Assembly: GCF_015832195.1 (NCBI RefSeq)
Contig: NC_052021.1
Span: forward strand, 25,650,286 to 25,714,285
Source: Motacilla alba alba
Lineage: Eukaryota; Chordata; Aves; Passeriformes; Motacillidae
DNA length: 64,000 nucleotides
Direction: 5' to 3'
The notes under the pieces were generated by a model, which searched no databases, was not told where the DNA came from, and saw nothing but the letters and a program-made list of their open reading frames with translations. Position numbers and translations under genes: made by a program. The stretch's first letter is position 1; every line of letters begins with the position of its first letter. Positions 27,202-40,200 of the stretch are shown here, piece after piece.

Positions 27202-30200
27202 CTGTGTTAATAAAACTGCAGTGACAGTAAAATTCAATTTAGAATTATTTCCACCTGGTAAGGTTTAGACACTTTTCCCCACCTCTTTTCACAATGTCAA
27301 AACAGTTAGAAAGTAGATCTTTTATGCAACAGTTTTGTTAAACAAACATTCTGGAAGGACCTAAAGAAAGTAAAGCATCATATTTCTGGCATAAATCATC
27401 TCAGCAAAATAGATATTAATGGATATTCTTGTGCAAATTCCCTTCTGTTTTATTAATTCATGGACTTAATTCACAATGAACAAGACATCATGAGCAATTT
27501 CTGTACTTTTTGCAGATTTTTTTTTTCTCTTGGAAACTGTTAAAGATTTTTTTCATTTTGTGTTAAAGGCATCTTGCAAAGGTGGAAAAAATGTTACTGA
27601 TATACAAAATGGGAATTTTTATTTACCTGTGATAGCACCCATCATGAAAATGAACAGGCAGAGAAGGCTGGGATTTTGTTTGGTTTGAGGACTTTTTAAA
27701 CTTTTTTGATGTTCACCATATTTTCTCACTGCACTCATGGCTGACTGCAAAACTAGGATAATATCTTTCACTTATTGGTGACCTTCTGAATTTTAAAGTT
27801 GCATGGATTTTCATATCTGCAGTTTCAGTTCCTCTATTATTTTAGTTTCCTGTTCTTATTCCCAAGTTTATTGCTGTTCCACTGAACACAGCACTGATTG
27901 GAGCATGTTCATATGCTAGAGAAATACTTTTAATTTAAATAGCCATCACTTGCCATACTATGCCTAAGCTATGGTAATGTAAGAGTAGCTCCAAAACATT
28001 TACAGGGAGAAGGTAGAACTGGTTTGAACTGTTCCAGCAAAAATACAGCTGGTACTTGGTTTATCAGAAGAAAAATCATTATCTCTCTGGCACAAAACAA
28101 TAGTGTACTACAACCATGGGCAAAAAACTTTAGAGAAAAGGGATATGGCCACAATGATTAAGACATTGCAGTCAAGGTAGTTAATGACCTCATGGGAGCA
28201 CCTCCAAAATCGTGGATATTGACCCACAGGTCACTGATTTTTCCAGTGAGATTACTCATAGTCCAAAATTCCAGATGAAGTATTGACAAAATAATTTCTT
28301 ATTCTTTCGCTGTCATTTCTTCCTCCCACCCTGGAGCTGCGGGTCAGGAGTTATCCTGTATCCAAAGGCATTTTAAGCATCAAGAGGAAGAAGTCTTTGA
28401 CCTGGACTGGGTATAGTTGTTTTGGGAGCAACCAGAAATAAATCTGACTAGGAATTTAGTGCTGAGCAGAATCACCCTGACAGAAGAGCTTCCCTGGACA
28501 AAATGCCTACTCAGCATGAGGGGCTGTCAGGAGCAAGTTCATTTTATTGAAACTTTTGGTGGAAACAAAAAATCAAAAGGCTTTTGAAACATTTAATTCT
28601 GAGGCAGTCAAAATATTTTGTATCAGCAAGACAAATTGCCTTTTTTTGAATGCAATGTAATAAAGGCAAATTACATTTCCCATCAGATAAAAAACCCCCA
28701 AAACTTGGAGGAATGCTTCCATTTCACAAAAATAAACCAGTTTGTGCTTTTCTTCAGTGCAGAAAGGAACCACACTTTTAACTCTCTGGCAGCCCTAAGT
28801 GGACTCTCCTCATTTGCTTGGCTGTAATGTATTAAAAATTAATCTGGAGGTCTGACAAGGCAAAGTCCTGGTGATCTGGAAAATGAAGGAGTCCAGATTT
28901 TACTGCAACAACTGCAGGTATTTTCTGATTCCACCCAAATCAGAAATACTGTCAAAAGACTTCTCCATTGTTTTGGGGTATTTTATCTTTAAAGTCCACA
29001 GAAGTGCAGAGAAGTAGAGAAAAAGGACAGAAGAGATTTACTGCAGCTTTGAACAGACATGCACAGCTCACATCTTCAGGTGACAGAAAGACAGAGGGGG
29101 GGTAAACCTCTCCATGAATGTATATGCAGCCTGCACAGTCTACATAAGGGCTTTGATTCATATCCAGACATCAGGATTTTATCTTCTCTTTGCTAAAAGG
29201 ACAGGACAGATACTTCAATGAGGTCATTTATAAGAAATCATTACTCCCAGGAAGTCTAAGTATTACTGCTAACACATTGAAAAGCCCTGGAAAAATTACA
29301 AATGTTGAAATTATTCTATTGTCAACTTCATCAGAATTCAATGCAAAGCCATCTTAAGAGTGTTGAGAGTAGAAATGCATGCTGAGTGTAGATCTGACAT
29401 TGGTTTCTGTTTATTTTGGTATTACAGACAAAGTATTCTCTTTGTTAATGGGAAAAATAACCTATTTTTTACTTCAGTCAAGGAAATTTCTTTTTATTTC
29501 CAAAAAAGAAGAAAATCTAGAAAGAGAATCACATAATCAGGTAGGGCTGTCAGCAACATATGGCTTTGAGCAGGAAAAGGGAGGTTATTTCTGAACTTGT
29601 GAAGATGGGAGAATGTCTTTTATCAAGATAAAATACAAAACTTGTTTTGAAAACTTTACGATATTTCATCTGGGTTCAAACAAAAGCTGCTGACGACAGA
29701 CACAAAGAATTTACATCTTCAGAGCTAGGTGTGGGAACTGCAAAGTGAGCAACAGAGCTCCTGGCTCTGTGTAATTCAACATAACCCCTTCCTCTCCAAG
29801 GACTCACCCAAGTGTCCTTCCTAGTTACAGCAGGCTTCAGAAAAGAGCTTTTCTTTCTCTCCACATTTTTCAATGCTTTTTGGACAAAGACTCTTATTTA
29901 GAGCTTTTCAGACAGAAGTGGGGAGAGAGCCAAGCTGCTCACTAGGACTGGGAGGTATTCCCTTGTGATGTTGTTGTGTGCTCCTGTGTTTCTCAGATCC
30001 AGTGGTTGCTCTGATGTTTCACAAGGGATTTTAAGAACCTCGTTCCAGTTAAAAAATGAGCCTTAAAAATTCAGATGGTTCAGAAAGGTGTTCAAAATGC
30101 TGTTTACCTATCCAAGTCAATCCCAGATTCCAAATACTCAGATCATATCCAGAGAAATTATTACCAGACCCTGGCATATCCATTTTAAGAAAATTATCTG

Positions 30201-33200
30201 GCATTTTCTTCTAATGAACTCTGTGAATGTTTTATACCAGACATAGAAAGCAAAATACAAATAGTCACCTGAGACAGGTCCACTGGTAAGAGTCTGGTAT
30301 CCAAATAACACAGCAGAAAAGCATACCAGATAAAAAATGTTTTGAATATTTCAGATACACTTGTAAAGCTGCTCAGGAGGTGAAGATTTATAAGCACATT
30401 GACTGCAAGTGAACTTTTCTGCAGATAAATGATGAGCTCACCTTCTCCACAGGCTTTTAGCATTTGCATTAGGATACAGGAGCAGACTATTAAATTTGCA
30501 GCTGTAACCACTCCTGGAAATGATCCTCTGACAAATCTTAGAGAACTCATAGAAATGCTTCATTAACTTATAGTGAAAGATACCAAAGTGAAATTTTGGG
30601 CAATGTGGTGGTTAAAAACACCAGTGAATACAGCTCTCACCCCTACACCTCACACCTCAGTCTACCAGCATCACACTTTGCCAAGGACACTTCTGGCCAA
30701 GCTCCTGAAGGTTTTGAACATAGGACCCAACAAAATACACTTTTTTTTTTTTTCCCCGAGCACAAACACATTTGACCCGTGCTCTTATTTTATACTCTTT
30801 TCCAGCATATGAGCCTGGCTCATTTGCTGCAGTCTTCTGCACCAGGCAGCTGTCTATTAACCCACAGCCAGAGCTGATACAGCACAGAGAACACATGAGT
30901 TATTGGAACAGGCTTCCAAATGCATCCCAGTGAGCACTGGGATCTTCCTTTACAATAAAAAGAAAAAGGAGTAATTCCTGTAATAAAACATCTTAGATAT
31001 GGACTCAGACCCCAATGCATGCAACATGGCATTATTATAACAGGGAAGAAGATCACATCAGCCTTCAGTTTGGTAGCATTTGGTGAAAGTGCTTCAGTGG
31101 GAACAAATTTAAACATTGAGCATTTCCCCAGACTGTTATGCATCTGTAGGAATAATTTTATTTCCTTTCTCTCCATTTCTCTTGCTCTCTCACTCTGGTG
31201 TGCTGGCTCCCACCAAACAATTTTACCTGACATTTGCTTGCAGATTGTAGCCTGCCCTGGACATGTCAGAGATTTTCAGCTGAAATACATTTTATTTATT
31301 CTTTTCCTAAGAGCATTAAAACTGAAATAGGGGTCAAAGTTAAGACCTTCTAAACAGGTTTTGAGAAATATTTCAGTGGGGGTGGGGGTCTGGCTTGTGT
31401 TCTTGAGGAAAAAAGAAGTTTCCATTGTAGCTCTTTTTCTGGGCAGTACTCAGAAATCAAATCCCCTGACCCTCCCCCTCCAGCTCAGGGGAGCTAAGGA
31501 CATATCTTCCAAGTTTCACCAGTGTGACATTTGCACTCTCTTTTCTAAAAACACATCTCCTACATTTCATTTGGGTTACCTGAAGGGTTTTTCCTGTGTT
31601 TATTATAATTATTTAAGTACATAGAGAGAGAATAAAACAACAAAAATCAAAGGAGGAAAATGAAATAAACTAAATCTTTCACCTTTCGCAGTGCTCCTGC
31701 ATTTGGCAATAATTATCATCAAGTAACAAAGAAAAACGAGTATTTCCTTTTAAGAGTTGGCACTAACCAATGGAAAACTTTCAATAAAGAATAGATGCTT
31801 ATTCCAAACCAACCCAGATTGTATGGCAGAGCCAAATTTTACATTTTCCCTCCATCCCTTTTTATTTCAGTTACCATTAGCATGAAAATAATGGCTGTTT
31901 CTTAGGGAGCTACTAATGCCTTCTAGAAACTCTTGAGAAACATGCCATTTAAAGGCAATTTTCCTGATATGGCATGTAGATATTTCCCCCTTTTCTTTTT
32001 AAATGTTTTATAAATGGAGAGATTTTATTGGAAGAGGAGCTCTGCTCTCCAAGAGCTTTTTTGAATCCTGCTGTTTATGTTTAACCTGGAGTCAAGATAA
32101 TCCCCTTCATTTTTCTTTAATTTGTCATTTCATCTTTTCTATTTTAATAAAATCAGAGTAACACACAGCGTGCTCTGTGGTAGCATCTGACTTAATGCAA
32201 TAAGCAATTACAAACCTCACGGTGGCTTGCAGCTAAACTTTTACGTATTCAGTCGGCAGCAGCCCCAGCTCGGCGTGCGATGCTCCGAGCTCGGGCTGAG
32301 GCAGTGGCTGGCAGAGCTGCACACACCAAAATGCTCCTTCTAATCATGTGTGTCACGGGTCCCTGCTGCTATTAGCATAGCAAAGGTGGCTGCTGAGGCA
32401 GGAACCACAGTGAAAATGAGACCAGTGAGAGCAAGGGGGTTGCCAAGACACTCAATAATTCTCCCCAGCAGCAGGATGAGGTTTGCTTTGCCTGTGAAGG
32501 AATGTTGCATGATCCGATGGTTAAATCCACTCTGTGTTCATGTTCCTACTGCCATACTCACGTATAAAATGTTTTCAGACTCTCTTCTCACAGCACTCAG
32601 GAATAACCAAAACCCAGGGGTGCCCTCCCAGCACTGCCCCATCTCCTTACACAACCCCAGCAGCATCACTGACTCCCAATTCTGCAGGGAGTTCCTTGTG
32701 CAGGAACAGCCACTAGGGAGCTCTTTTTGCAACTTGCCCGAGCTTTCTGTGCCAAAATCTGGGGAATGGCAATAATACAAACACAGAAAGCCACCCCAAG
32801 TCATACACATTGTGTCTGAGGTGCTGTGCATGCAACAGTGTAGTAAGAACATTGTCACCAAGCTCACTAGACCAAGCAGCTGGAGGAGGAAAATAAACAC
32901 ATTAGTCAGTGAAGGGTGTTAATGTAGCCAGAAAGCCTATGAGTAGGAGAAAAGCAAAATCAGCTTGTTTTCTTGGGCAGGTTGAGCTAAGCATGAAGGC
33001 ACATTTCAGAGAACCCAGAAAGACTGGCTGGGAAGCTCAGGAGATTTCTGTTGGGGGCTGTCTAGACTGTGCGAAATTCATGCGATTTCACAATGAAAAT
33101 TTTATTTACAGAAACTCTTTTTGTTACTCTGTATGTGTGAGCTTCAAATGTAAAAGTCTTTTTCTTTCTTTTGTGCTCGGTTCTTTCCACAAAATGTATG

Positions 33201-34416
33201 CTGAGATTAGGCTCTCAAATGCTTTGAGCACAAGTTATTCAGACAATACTTTAGTTCTGGGTTGTTGGCAGTCTTTGAAGGGAGACTTGTGCCTGTCAGA
33301 GCTTAGATTTTGGTTCAGTTGCTGGGTCTTTTTAATCACTGCAGTTTCTATGCTATCCAACAGGCACTCTTCCAGTCTAGATGAAAATGCAAATAATATA
33401 AAGCAGCTTCTCACCACAGGCTTTAAAACAGAGGGGAAGAAAACATGTATCAAAAATTTCACTGCAATCTCAGTGGCTTGCGGTGTGTAAGTATTAAATT
33501 TGACCAAATGTCTGAAGTTAATCAGAATTCTTGCTGTAATGCTGGGTAGTTATGCCCTGATGTCCTCAGGACCATTGTACTGCACCTCTCATTTTAATAA
33601 CTTTTCTGACAATGAGGGCTATGCAATGCTGATCTTCGAGTGCCGAGTTATGTGGTATTTGGATATCAGAGAAAGAAAACCCTTTCTGTTAAGACACAGA
33701 AAATGGACTTCTGTAGACAGAAGGCTATTGAGCAGTAAAAAGAGCAAAACAAAACAGCCCCACAAACACTGCCCCTTCCCTGGGTTTTCTCCTGTGAACA
33801 ATAAAAAATGGCAGGTTTTGTGTTTTATACAGGGAGTGGGGAGGGAATAAATGTTGTGCTGTTGTCAGAGTGAAAGACTGAATACTGGTGAAAAATTTTG
33901 ACATTTCACCCACCAATTAATGAATAAAAATAACATTGTAACACTTACAAAGCACTCATAACAATGAACCAAAGGGTACTTCTGTTTAGTGTGACTTGTA
34001 TTAGAACACTAAAAGCAATAGTGTTTATTTAGAGCAGAGATGGCTGAGAAACTGCAAGCAGAAATAGGAAATGCATTTCTGTAAAGCTCAGACAAACCCT
34101 CTCTCCACCATGGCTAAGGTTCCTCTGCCCAAAGAAATTCTCCTCAGGGACATTGGTCATCAGTTCCTGTTGACCTGGCTATTGTGTAATGGTTATTTTC
34201 ATGCTCTACCTGTGTGAAATTAGTTTGTTCTCATCCACCTCAGCCCAGCTGACACTTGGGCATCTCAGCACAACTCTATTCAGTGGCTGAGTAGAGAATG
34301 ATACCTCACTCTTTCCAAAGAGCTTACTGCCCCATGCTATGGGGAAAATGTTTTCTCCTTCATATTCTGTCTCCCTCTGCTGATGCTCTTAAATGAAAGA
34401 CTTGCTCTCAGAAGGA
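27202..34416. other. Unique non-coding sequence, no gene seen
   Basis: No named repeat family recognised. It includes a 13-bp T run (30741-30753) and the CpG-dense patch near 32.2 kb listed separately. The longest frame of the whole window lies here: 32909-33490 plus, 193 codons, starting at GTG with the first ATG at codon 11. It has no recognised domain, and its frame is overlapped by another open frame on the minus strand, so I treat it as chance. Confidence 0.55.
32160..32360. promoter_or_regulatory. CpG-dense patch, possible regulatory element
   Basis: Ten CpG dinucleotides lie between 32169 and 32357, seven of them within 32244-32293, in a window otherwise poor in CpG. The patch also holds GCAATTAC (32204-32211) and TTACGTA (32241-32247). 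It is too short for a classical CpG island. It might be a small unmethylated regulatory element or the edge of an unrecognised first exon. It is not a named repeat as far as I can tell. Confidence 0.35.
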
Positions 34417-34480
34417 CAGAAATTACTAACTAGTAGAAACAAATATTTCTCAGAAATTACTAACTAGAAGAAACAAACAT
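34417..34480 (+). repeat. 34-bp tandem duplication, two copies
   Basis: The unit beginning CAGAAATTACTAACTAG occurs at 34417-34450 and again at 34451-34480. Over the 30 bp shared, the copies differ at two positions (TAGTAGAAAC versus TAGAAGAAAC, and AAATAT versus AAACAT). A simple local duplication of fairly recent origin. Confidence 0.85.
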
Positions 34481-36699
34481 ATCAAAATGTTCTGCTCAGC
34501 CATGTTGTGCAACATTCTGGGTATCGTTTAACAAAAGAGAGAACATGAAAATCCCTGGCTAGAAAAAATAGGTGTGTGGCTAAATTACTTGCAAATGGGC
34601 TGTGAAGCATGTAAAATTAGTGCAGTTGTATTGGAAAAATATTTACAAAAATCGCCTAGAGTCAGGGTCTGGTGAGTGCTTACAAAGAAAACAGTTGCTG
34701 CCTCAATAGGCCTGGAGGCCAGAAAGAGGGCAAGATGAAAGAATGCAGCTGTATTTGGCTCTCTGAAATAAATTAGGAGAAGGGGAAGCAAGGCATTGTA
34801 TGAGCTCTTGCTCATGTGACCCTCATTTCAGTGGAAATTAAATATGCAATGGATGTTTTATGCATGAAGAGAGAAAGTGTTGAAAATGCCTTTTTGGAAA
34901 TCCACAGTCTACTTTGGGTAACCTCACATCTAGGGAGAAGTGAGATGGAAAGCACCAAAGGGAGGGCAACCAGACTGAGTTCAGACTGGAAAAATGCTCC
35001 AATTTGCTCGATTTCAAAGTGTATAAAAAGTCAGGAGAGAGGAACACTCAGTCAGATAATACTGACCAGACTATCTTTTTCCTTTTCCCCACCTGTTTTT
35101 CAACTCTAAATTTCCTTCCTATCTGAGCTGCCTCTCTCCTTCTTTCTCACACTTTGCCCAGAGCTGTCAATATCTGAGCATCTTCTCTCCAAGTCTTTCC
35201 CTTTCTCCTCTCCCTGTCTCAGCAGATGGGGAACACAGTAAACTAAAAGGAAACACCAATTTCTTCACTTACAGCACAAATCACTTGTACAAAACACCCT
35301 TGAGGCCCCAGATCAGAAAAGGACAAAACATACATATTGTATGCACTAAAAACAAGGAAAGATTTGAATGTTTGGGGCTTCCAGGTAAAGAGCAGCAGTT
35401 GCTGATAAATTCACTGGTTGAAGTTCTTAAATGTTGTTGATTTTTCTGCATAATTCTCTGTTGCCTCATGGTTGGGTTTTTAGACCTTTATTGGAAACAA
35501 GTAGAATCTCATCACAAGCAGGGGTTAAGATGGCTCTGCAGGCAAGCTCTGGTTTCCCTCCCCTTCCTAAATTATATCAGGGGAATTCACTGCTTTCCTT
35601 GGCTGTAAACTCAGGAGGATAAAGATCAGTATCATGTTCACCACAGGTTTGAAACAAATCTAGACTGCATGAACAAAAATAAAGGAAAATAGAAATACTA
35701 AGGCAGATAACAGTGATACAATGAGACAAGAGCTCGTTCTTCTGTGAAGTTTCAGTCCAGGACAACAACTTGGACAGGAAGTGTCTGTGAGCCACCAGCA
35801 CTTCAAATTTTACAGGCCGAGATAAAATAATTCCTTTGTGATGCAAATACCTCTCAAACAGAGATAGGGCAGCTGATATATTAATGCCAGTAGGGAAATT
35901 AATCAGACAAGTTTACTGAGACCAGAGTTTCATCCTGCATTTCCATCCTGACTGATCAGCACAGTGCAGCTTAAGCCTGTGAGTATCACACACTGGATCT
36001 TAACATAAGCTTCTTAAATGTATAGTTCTCTACAATAAATATTAAAAAAAAAAAAACAAAAATCACTAGAAGAGCCTTTTCTTCTCTTACATATCAATAA
36101 CAAAATTTTGTTGGACTAATTCTATGGTCTGTATAGCTGCTGGGGTACAGGAAGTCTTTATCAAACCAATAAATATTTAGTATCAGTTCTATACCTCAAA
36201 TAATAGAAAACAGCAATATAGACTTTCTTTTCTTAACAGCTTTCTGACCTTCTGACTGCAATTCCCACTCTGAGTGACTGCAGTTCAGGAAAATCATGTA
36301 TTCTGAAGAGCCTGGTGGCAGCAGAGAATCTCATCAATTTTAATCCCTGAAAGGTTCACGGAGTTTGAGCCAGGCAACAAAATGTTGCAGAACATGGCTG
36401 AGCAAAACAGATCTGCTCCCTCCTGACACCAGTAACAGAGATCAGCACTCCCTGCCCCACATGGCCTTTGCCTCTGGATTCTGGAAGAGGAGCAGGAGAA
36501 CAATTTGGCTGAATGCAGAGATGCCTTGTGTAAAGGTAGGTACCAAATATGACACACCAAGTGGCAGCTCCCAGGGTGGAAGGGACAAAGGTCTGCTCTT
36601 TTTTAATGAAGGTGTAGCAGCAGGAAAGCTGAACTTCTGAATCTATTCCATCTCAGGAGGGAGAGAAGAGTAAGGCAGGACTGATGGGTTTTTCCCCCT
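34481..36699. other. Unique non-coding sequence, no gene seen
   Basis: No gene or repeat family recognised. A pyrimidine-rich stretch lies at about 35070-35220 and an A run near 36044-36056. A TATAAAA at about 35023 has no supported transcript beside it. Open frames are all below 100 codons. Confidence 0.55.
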
Positions 36700-36705
36700 T
36701 TTATC
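36700..36705 (+). repeat. Target-site duplication, left copy
   Basis: TTTATC directly abuts the LTR end at 36706 and is repeated exactly at 37212-37217 beyond its other end. A 6-bp duplication is typical of class II (ERVK-like) integrases, whereas ERVL elements usually make 5 bp and many ERV1 elements 4 bp. Confidence 0.8.
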
Positions 36706-37211
36706 TGTGGTGGTGTTTGCAGGTCCCCAGGATGAGGGAAGAGATGAGGAATTTGACTCCCTGTTTCAGAAGGCTGATTTATTATTTCATTATATTATGT
36801 TATGTTATATTATGTTATGTTATATTATGTTATGTTATATTATATATATTATATTATATTATATTATATTATATTATATTATATTATATTATATTATATT
36901 ATATTATATTATAATTAAAATGCTATACTAAACTATACTAAAAGATAGAGAAAGGATACAGACAGAAGGCTGGATAAGAATGAATAATAAAAACTCATGA
37001 CAGGCCAGAGAGTCTGACACAGATGGCTGTGTTTGGTCATTAAGTAAAAACAATTCACATGGAACCAAAGATGCACCTGTTGGTAAACCCTCTCCAGACC
37101 ACATTCCAAAGCAATCAGATAGGTGATTATTTACATTTCTTTTCTGAGGTTTCTCAGCTTCTCAGGAGAAAAATCCTGGTGAAGGGATTTTCAGAAAATA
37201 TCACAGTGACA
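36706..37211 (-). mobile_element. Complete solo LTR, ERVK-like
   Basis: A 506-bp LTR with TG at 36706 and CA at 37210-37211, bounded by the 6-bp duplication TTTATC. Read on the minus strand it begins TGTCACTGTGATATTTTC and ends CACCACCACA. From memory it matches an LTR family abundant in passerine genomes, with landmarks GGTCCCCAGGATGAGGGAAG (36722-36741) and TTTCTCAGCTTCTCAGGAG (37149-37167). An AATAAA signal on the minus strand lies at 36778-36783, about 75 bp from the 3' end. There is no retroviral coding sequence on either side, so this is a solo LTR. A long AT pentamer array sits inside it. Intact ends and an intact duplication suggest a younger insertion than the 25.3-kb LTR. Confidence 0.92.
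36791..36910 (+). repeat. Two-phase AT pentanucleotide array in the LTR
   Basis: The left part is three perfect copies of the 15-mer TATATTATGTTATGT (36791-36835), itself three pentamers. After a short TA-rich junction comes a pure run of 13 ATATT units (36846-36910). The array lies just upstream, in LTR sense, of the polyadenylation signal, where a TATA-rich core would be expected. Probably an AT-rich LTR segment expanded by slippage; likely length-variable between individuals. Confidence 0.92.
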
Positions 37212-37217
37212 TTTATC
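37212..37217 (+). repeat. Target-site duplication, right copy
   Basis: TTTATC, identical to the copy at 36700-36705 on the other side of the solo LTR. Together the two mark the insertion site exactly. Confidence 0.8.
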
Positions 37218-40200
37218 CACGTCGTTTTGCTGCAGGAACCATGATGAAATGCAAACCTGGTTCTTCCCCAGCTCCTCAGCATTCTGAGACAAAACAGGCT
37301 CCAGACCTGCCACTCTCCCACTAAAATGGAGTTGTGGGAATGAATTGCTATTGATAATAAACGAAAGTTGGTTTCCAGTCCTGCAAACTCAAATCCTTCT
37401 TGTTCACAAGCTTCATCCTGGGGTCTGAGGACCCCACTGAGGACCTGAACAAACGTAAAGGAGTCTCTGTTAGAATAGCCTCTTGAATCCTTGTTAATAG
37501 TATGACAACATTTCACTTTTACATTTTCATTAATCTCATTTTCCACGCCCAAAAATATGTGAATTCATTTAATAAAGCACTATATTTAAGTAAAATGGCC
37601 AAATGTTCCCACAAGGAAGACAGAATAATGAGCAATACATAATTCCACACTAAAACACTACATCTCTATAAATAGATTGCATACATACTTCTCAAAAGCT
37701 TGTTGAAGACATTTGACTGCACAGGGAAAACAGATTTTATTTTGCTACTCTGACCCACATCATTTAACACTATTTAAAACAAAAACAAATGTTGATGGCC
37801 TTTTCCAGGAGAAATGTGGCATGTTGGTCCAGGCACGCTGATGCTCAGCACAGCATGAACAACAGGGAGGCGCCTGGGTGCATGTTCCTGCTGCCTCAAA
37901 AATTCTTGCACAGGCTAAAAGGTTGCCTTACTGGGCTAGCATCCACTTAGAGCAAGGCTGTTTACTCCAGGTTCTTGCTGCAGAGCAGAGAAGCACCTGC
38001 ACTGCTGCAGCAGCTCTCTGTTTACACCTCTCCCTGTTTGCACATCACTGGAGACATCAGCATTGTCCTGAGCTGGCAGTTCTTAAAAAGCTTGTGGAAG
38101 CAGCTGTAAGTCAAGGTATTGATTAAGAGAGGCACCAAGTCCTCATCCATATCTAACAAGTAAATAGGGAGAAAAGCATTGCTAAATCTGTAGTCTAATT
38201 ATAGCTGGAAACAACTAAGGGCAAATGGCTATGTGGAGAATTATTAAGCTGTGAGTATCAATAGGAGCAAGCAGGAGGCAGCCATAGATAACTGAATGGG
38301 TAATAGCCCTTCAGCAGACTGTAGGGAACACAGTAAAGTTCAGATAGTTGCTCCTACAGTAACAGAAATTCAGATTTGATTTACTTTGTGGCCCCCAGGT
38401 CTGTTTTCTTTACCCAGATCACACTAGGTGGGTATAATTCAGTGTTACTGCATCCTTCCTTTGAATAGCATGGTGTGAACACAACTAGCAGAACATATTT
38501 TTGGTGGATATACATTCTTCCTACTCCTCTTTAGAGAAGGGTCTCACCTCAACTGATGAGGTTGTATATGCATTACAAACATGTTCATGTCAAAGATCAG
38601 GGGCTGAAAATTTGTCCTGTGTTCTCTCCCCCAGTATTCTACTGACTGAAATCTGGAAAGTATATTTTAAATTATAACTCTCCTTTTTATTTCCTACAGA
38701 TACAGTCCTTCTTCCACAAGAAATCTCCTTTGGACAGGAGTTCAGTGGTAGATGTAATACATCAGATGGGAAGCTTGATGTATATCAGCAGCAGACCTAA
38801 GAGGCTGAGATTGTGGAGCCATCAGGAAGGAACATAATGTGAAATTGCTTGTACATGCTGTTCTTCTGCTTGCTGGAAGAGCTCTGTTCTTGTGACACTT
38901 CTGGGGATTAAGCTGATGAGTGTGCTATGCAACCAGGAACTAATGCTGCTTAAAAGAGCCTTTCTGAAACTTTTTTCCTTGGTGTTTTTTTTTTTCCTCC
39001 AGACTTGTGACCTCTCATCCAAAGTTCAAGTTCTTCTTGTCTCTTTAAATGGAATGTGAAAACACAAATAGCACATGTATCAGCTTCATCATGGAGAGTT
39101 GTGTCTGTAGGGAATGGGAGAAGTGATGAGGGGGAAGCTGCTTGTTTTCAGGCTGAAATACAGCTGCTGACAAATCTCTCTTACTGCCTGTTTTTCATTA
39201 TCCTTGGAGACTGGCACCCTGCCTCAGCAGAGCAGGAGCACTGGTGTGGGTCTCAGACCCAGAGCTCTTCTTCCTTGGTGGCCTTGGGTAGGTCATTTCT
39301 CCTGTAGTTCCTGTCAGGACTGCTCAGAGCCATCTTCCCCCAGTCCTCAGTTAAGCAAACACAGCTCTTGGAGAACAATGCTCTCACTCATTTTCTTCAG
39401 ATGATTAAACTGCTGTCCTCAGATGAACATTCCCAGGGTATCAGCTGATAATACAGCTTTTGATTCGGTCACCCACATAAAATGGTTCAATTGGAGGCTG
39501 GATTTTCACCACAGTCACAAGAGACAGAGCTGAGCCTTATCTGCTCTGCTGTGTAACCAGTGAGCACAGCTGCTTTTAAAACTTGTAGCACTGAACTTTC
39601 ATGAGCTTGTAAAACAAAACTTTGTGTTCTGGAACAACTGCTTCTCATGCAGAAGAAAAGATCCCCACTCTTTCAAATGTGCTGCATAGAGCATTTGGTA
39701 TATTTATGGTTCTACAGAAGAAGGAGCATTGAATTAGTTAAGAGAGACACTTCCTAACCTGGCTCAAAAGAACGAAAATAACCATTGACTGGATATCTGA
39801 ATGCTTTATTCTGGAGAGAAGAGCAGGGACCTAGTCATCCTCTTTTAAAACAGTTAAAGTTAGGAATTACTTTTTTTGTTCTAAGGAAGGGAGGAGATAC
39901 TGCAAAGCGACAAATACATTGGCATAAACAGTGAGAAATTAAGTTGGTGGATCTTTTTTACCACCAGTAAATGTAATCTTACTCCACACAGAAAGCAAGA
40001 TCAGCCCATTTGAAATGCCAATATTGCTTGAGCTAACCTGTTTGCTCATTTTCAGAGCTTGAAGTCAGTGAAATAGCTAATAAAGTTGCCAGATCTGTTG
40101 CACTGGATCAAGGACAGTTGGCAACTCCCTTAGAACTATTGATTCTGGGTTTTTGGCAGCAGCTGAAGGCTTGCTGTGCCACCTCCCTGGCTAAACACTG

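Noticed and set aside
32909..33490. Longest open frame, 193 codons, plus strand
   Set aside because: Starts at GTG (first ATG is codon 11), has no recognisable domain or signal, and is overlapped by another open frame on the minus strand. A chance frame is the simplest reading.
35020..35032. TATAAAA motif as a promoter
   Set aside because: A lone TATA-like word in AT-rich DNA with no transcript or exon downstream is expected by chance.
36684..36931. Tyr/Ile/Leu repeat proteins across the AT array
   Set aside because: These frames are translations of the pentanucleotide microsatellite inside an LTR, where three pentamers make a 5-residue period. They are not genes.
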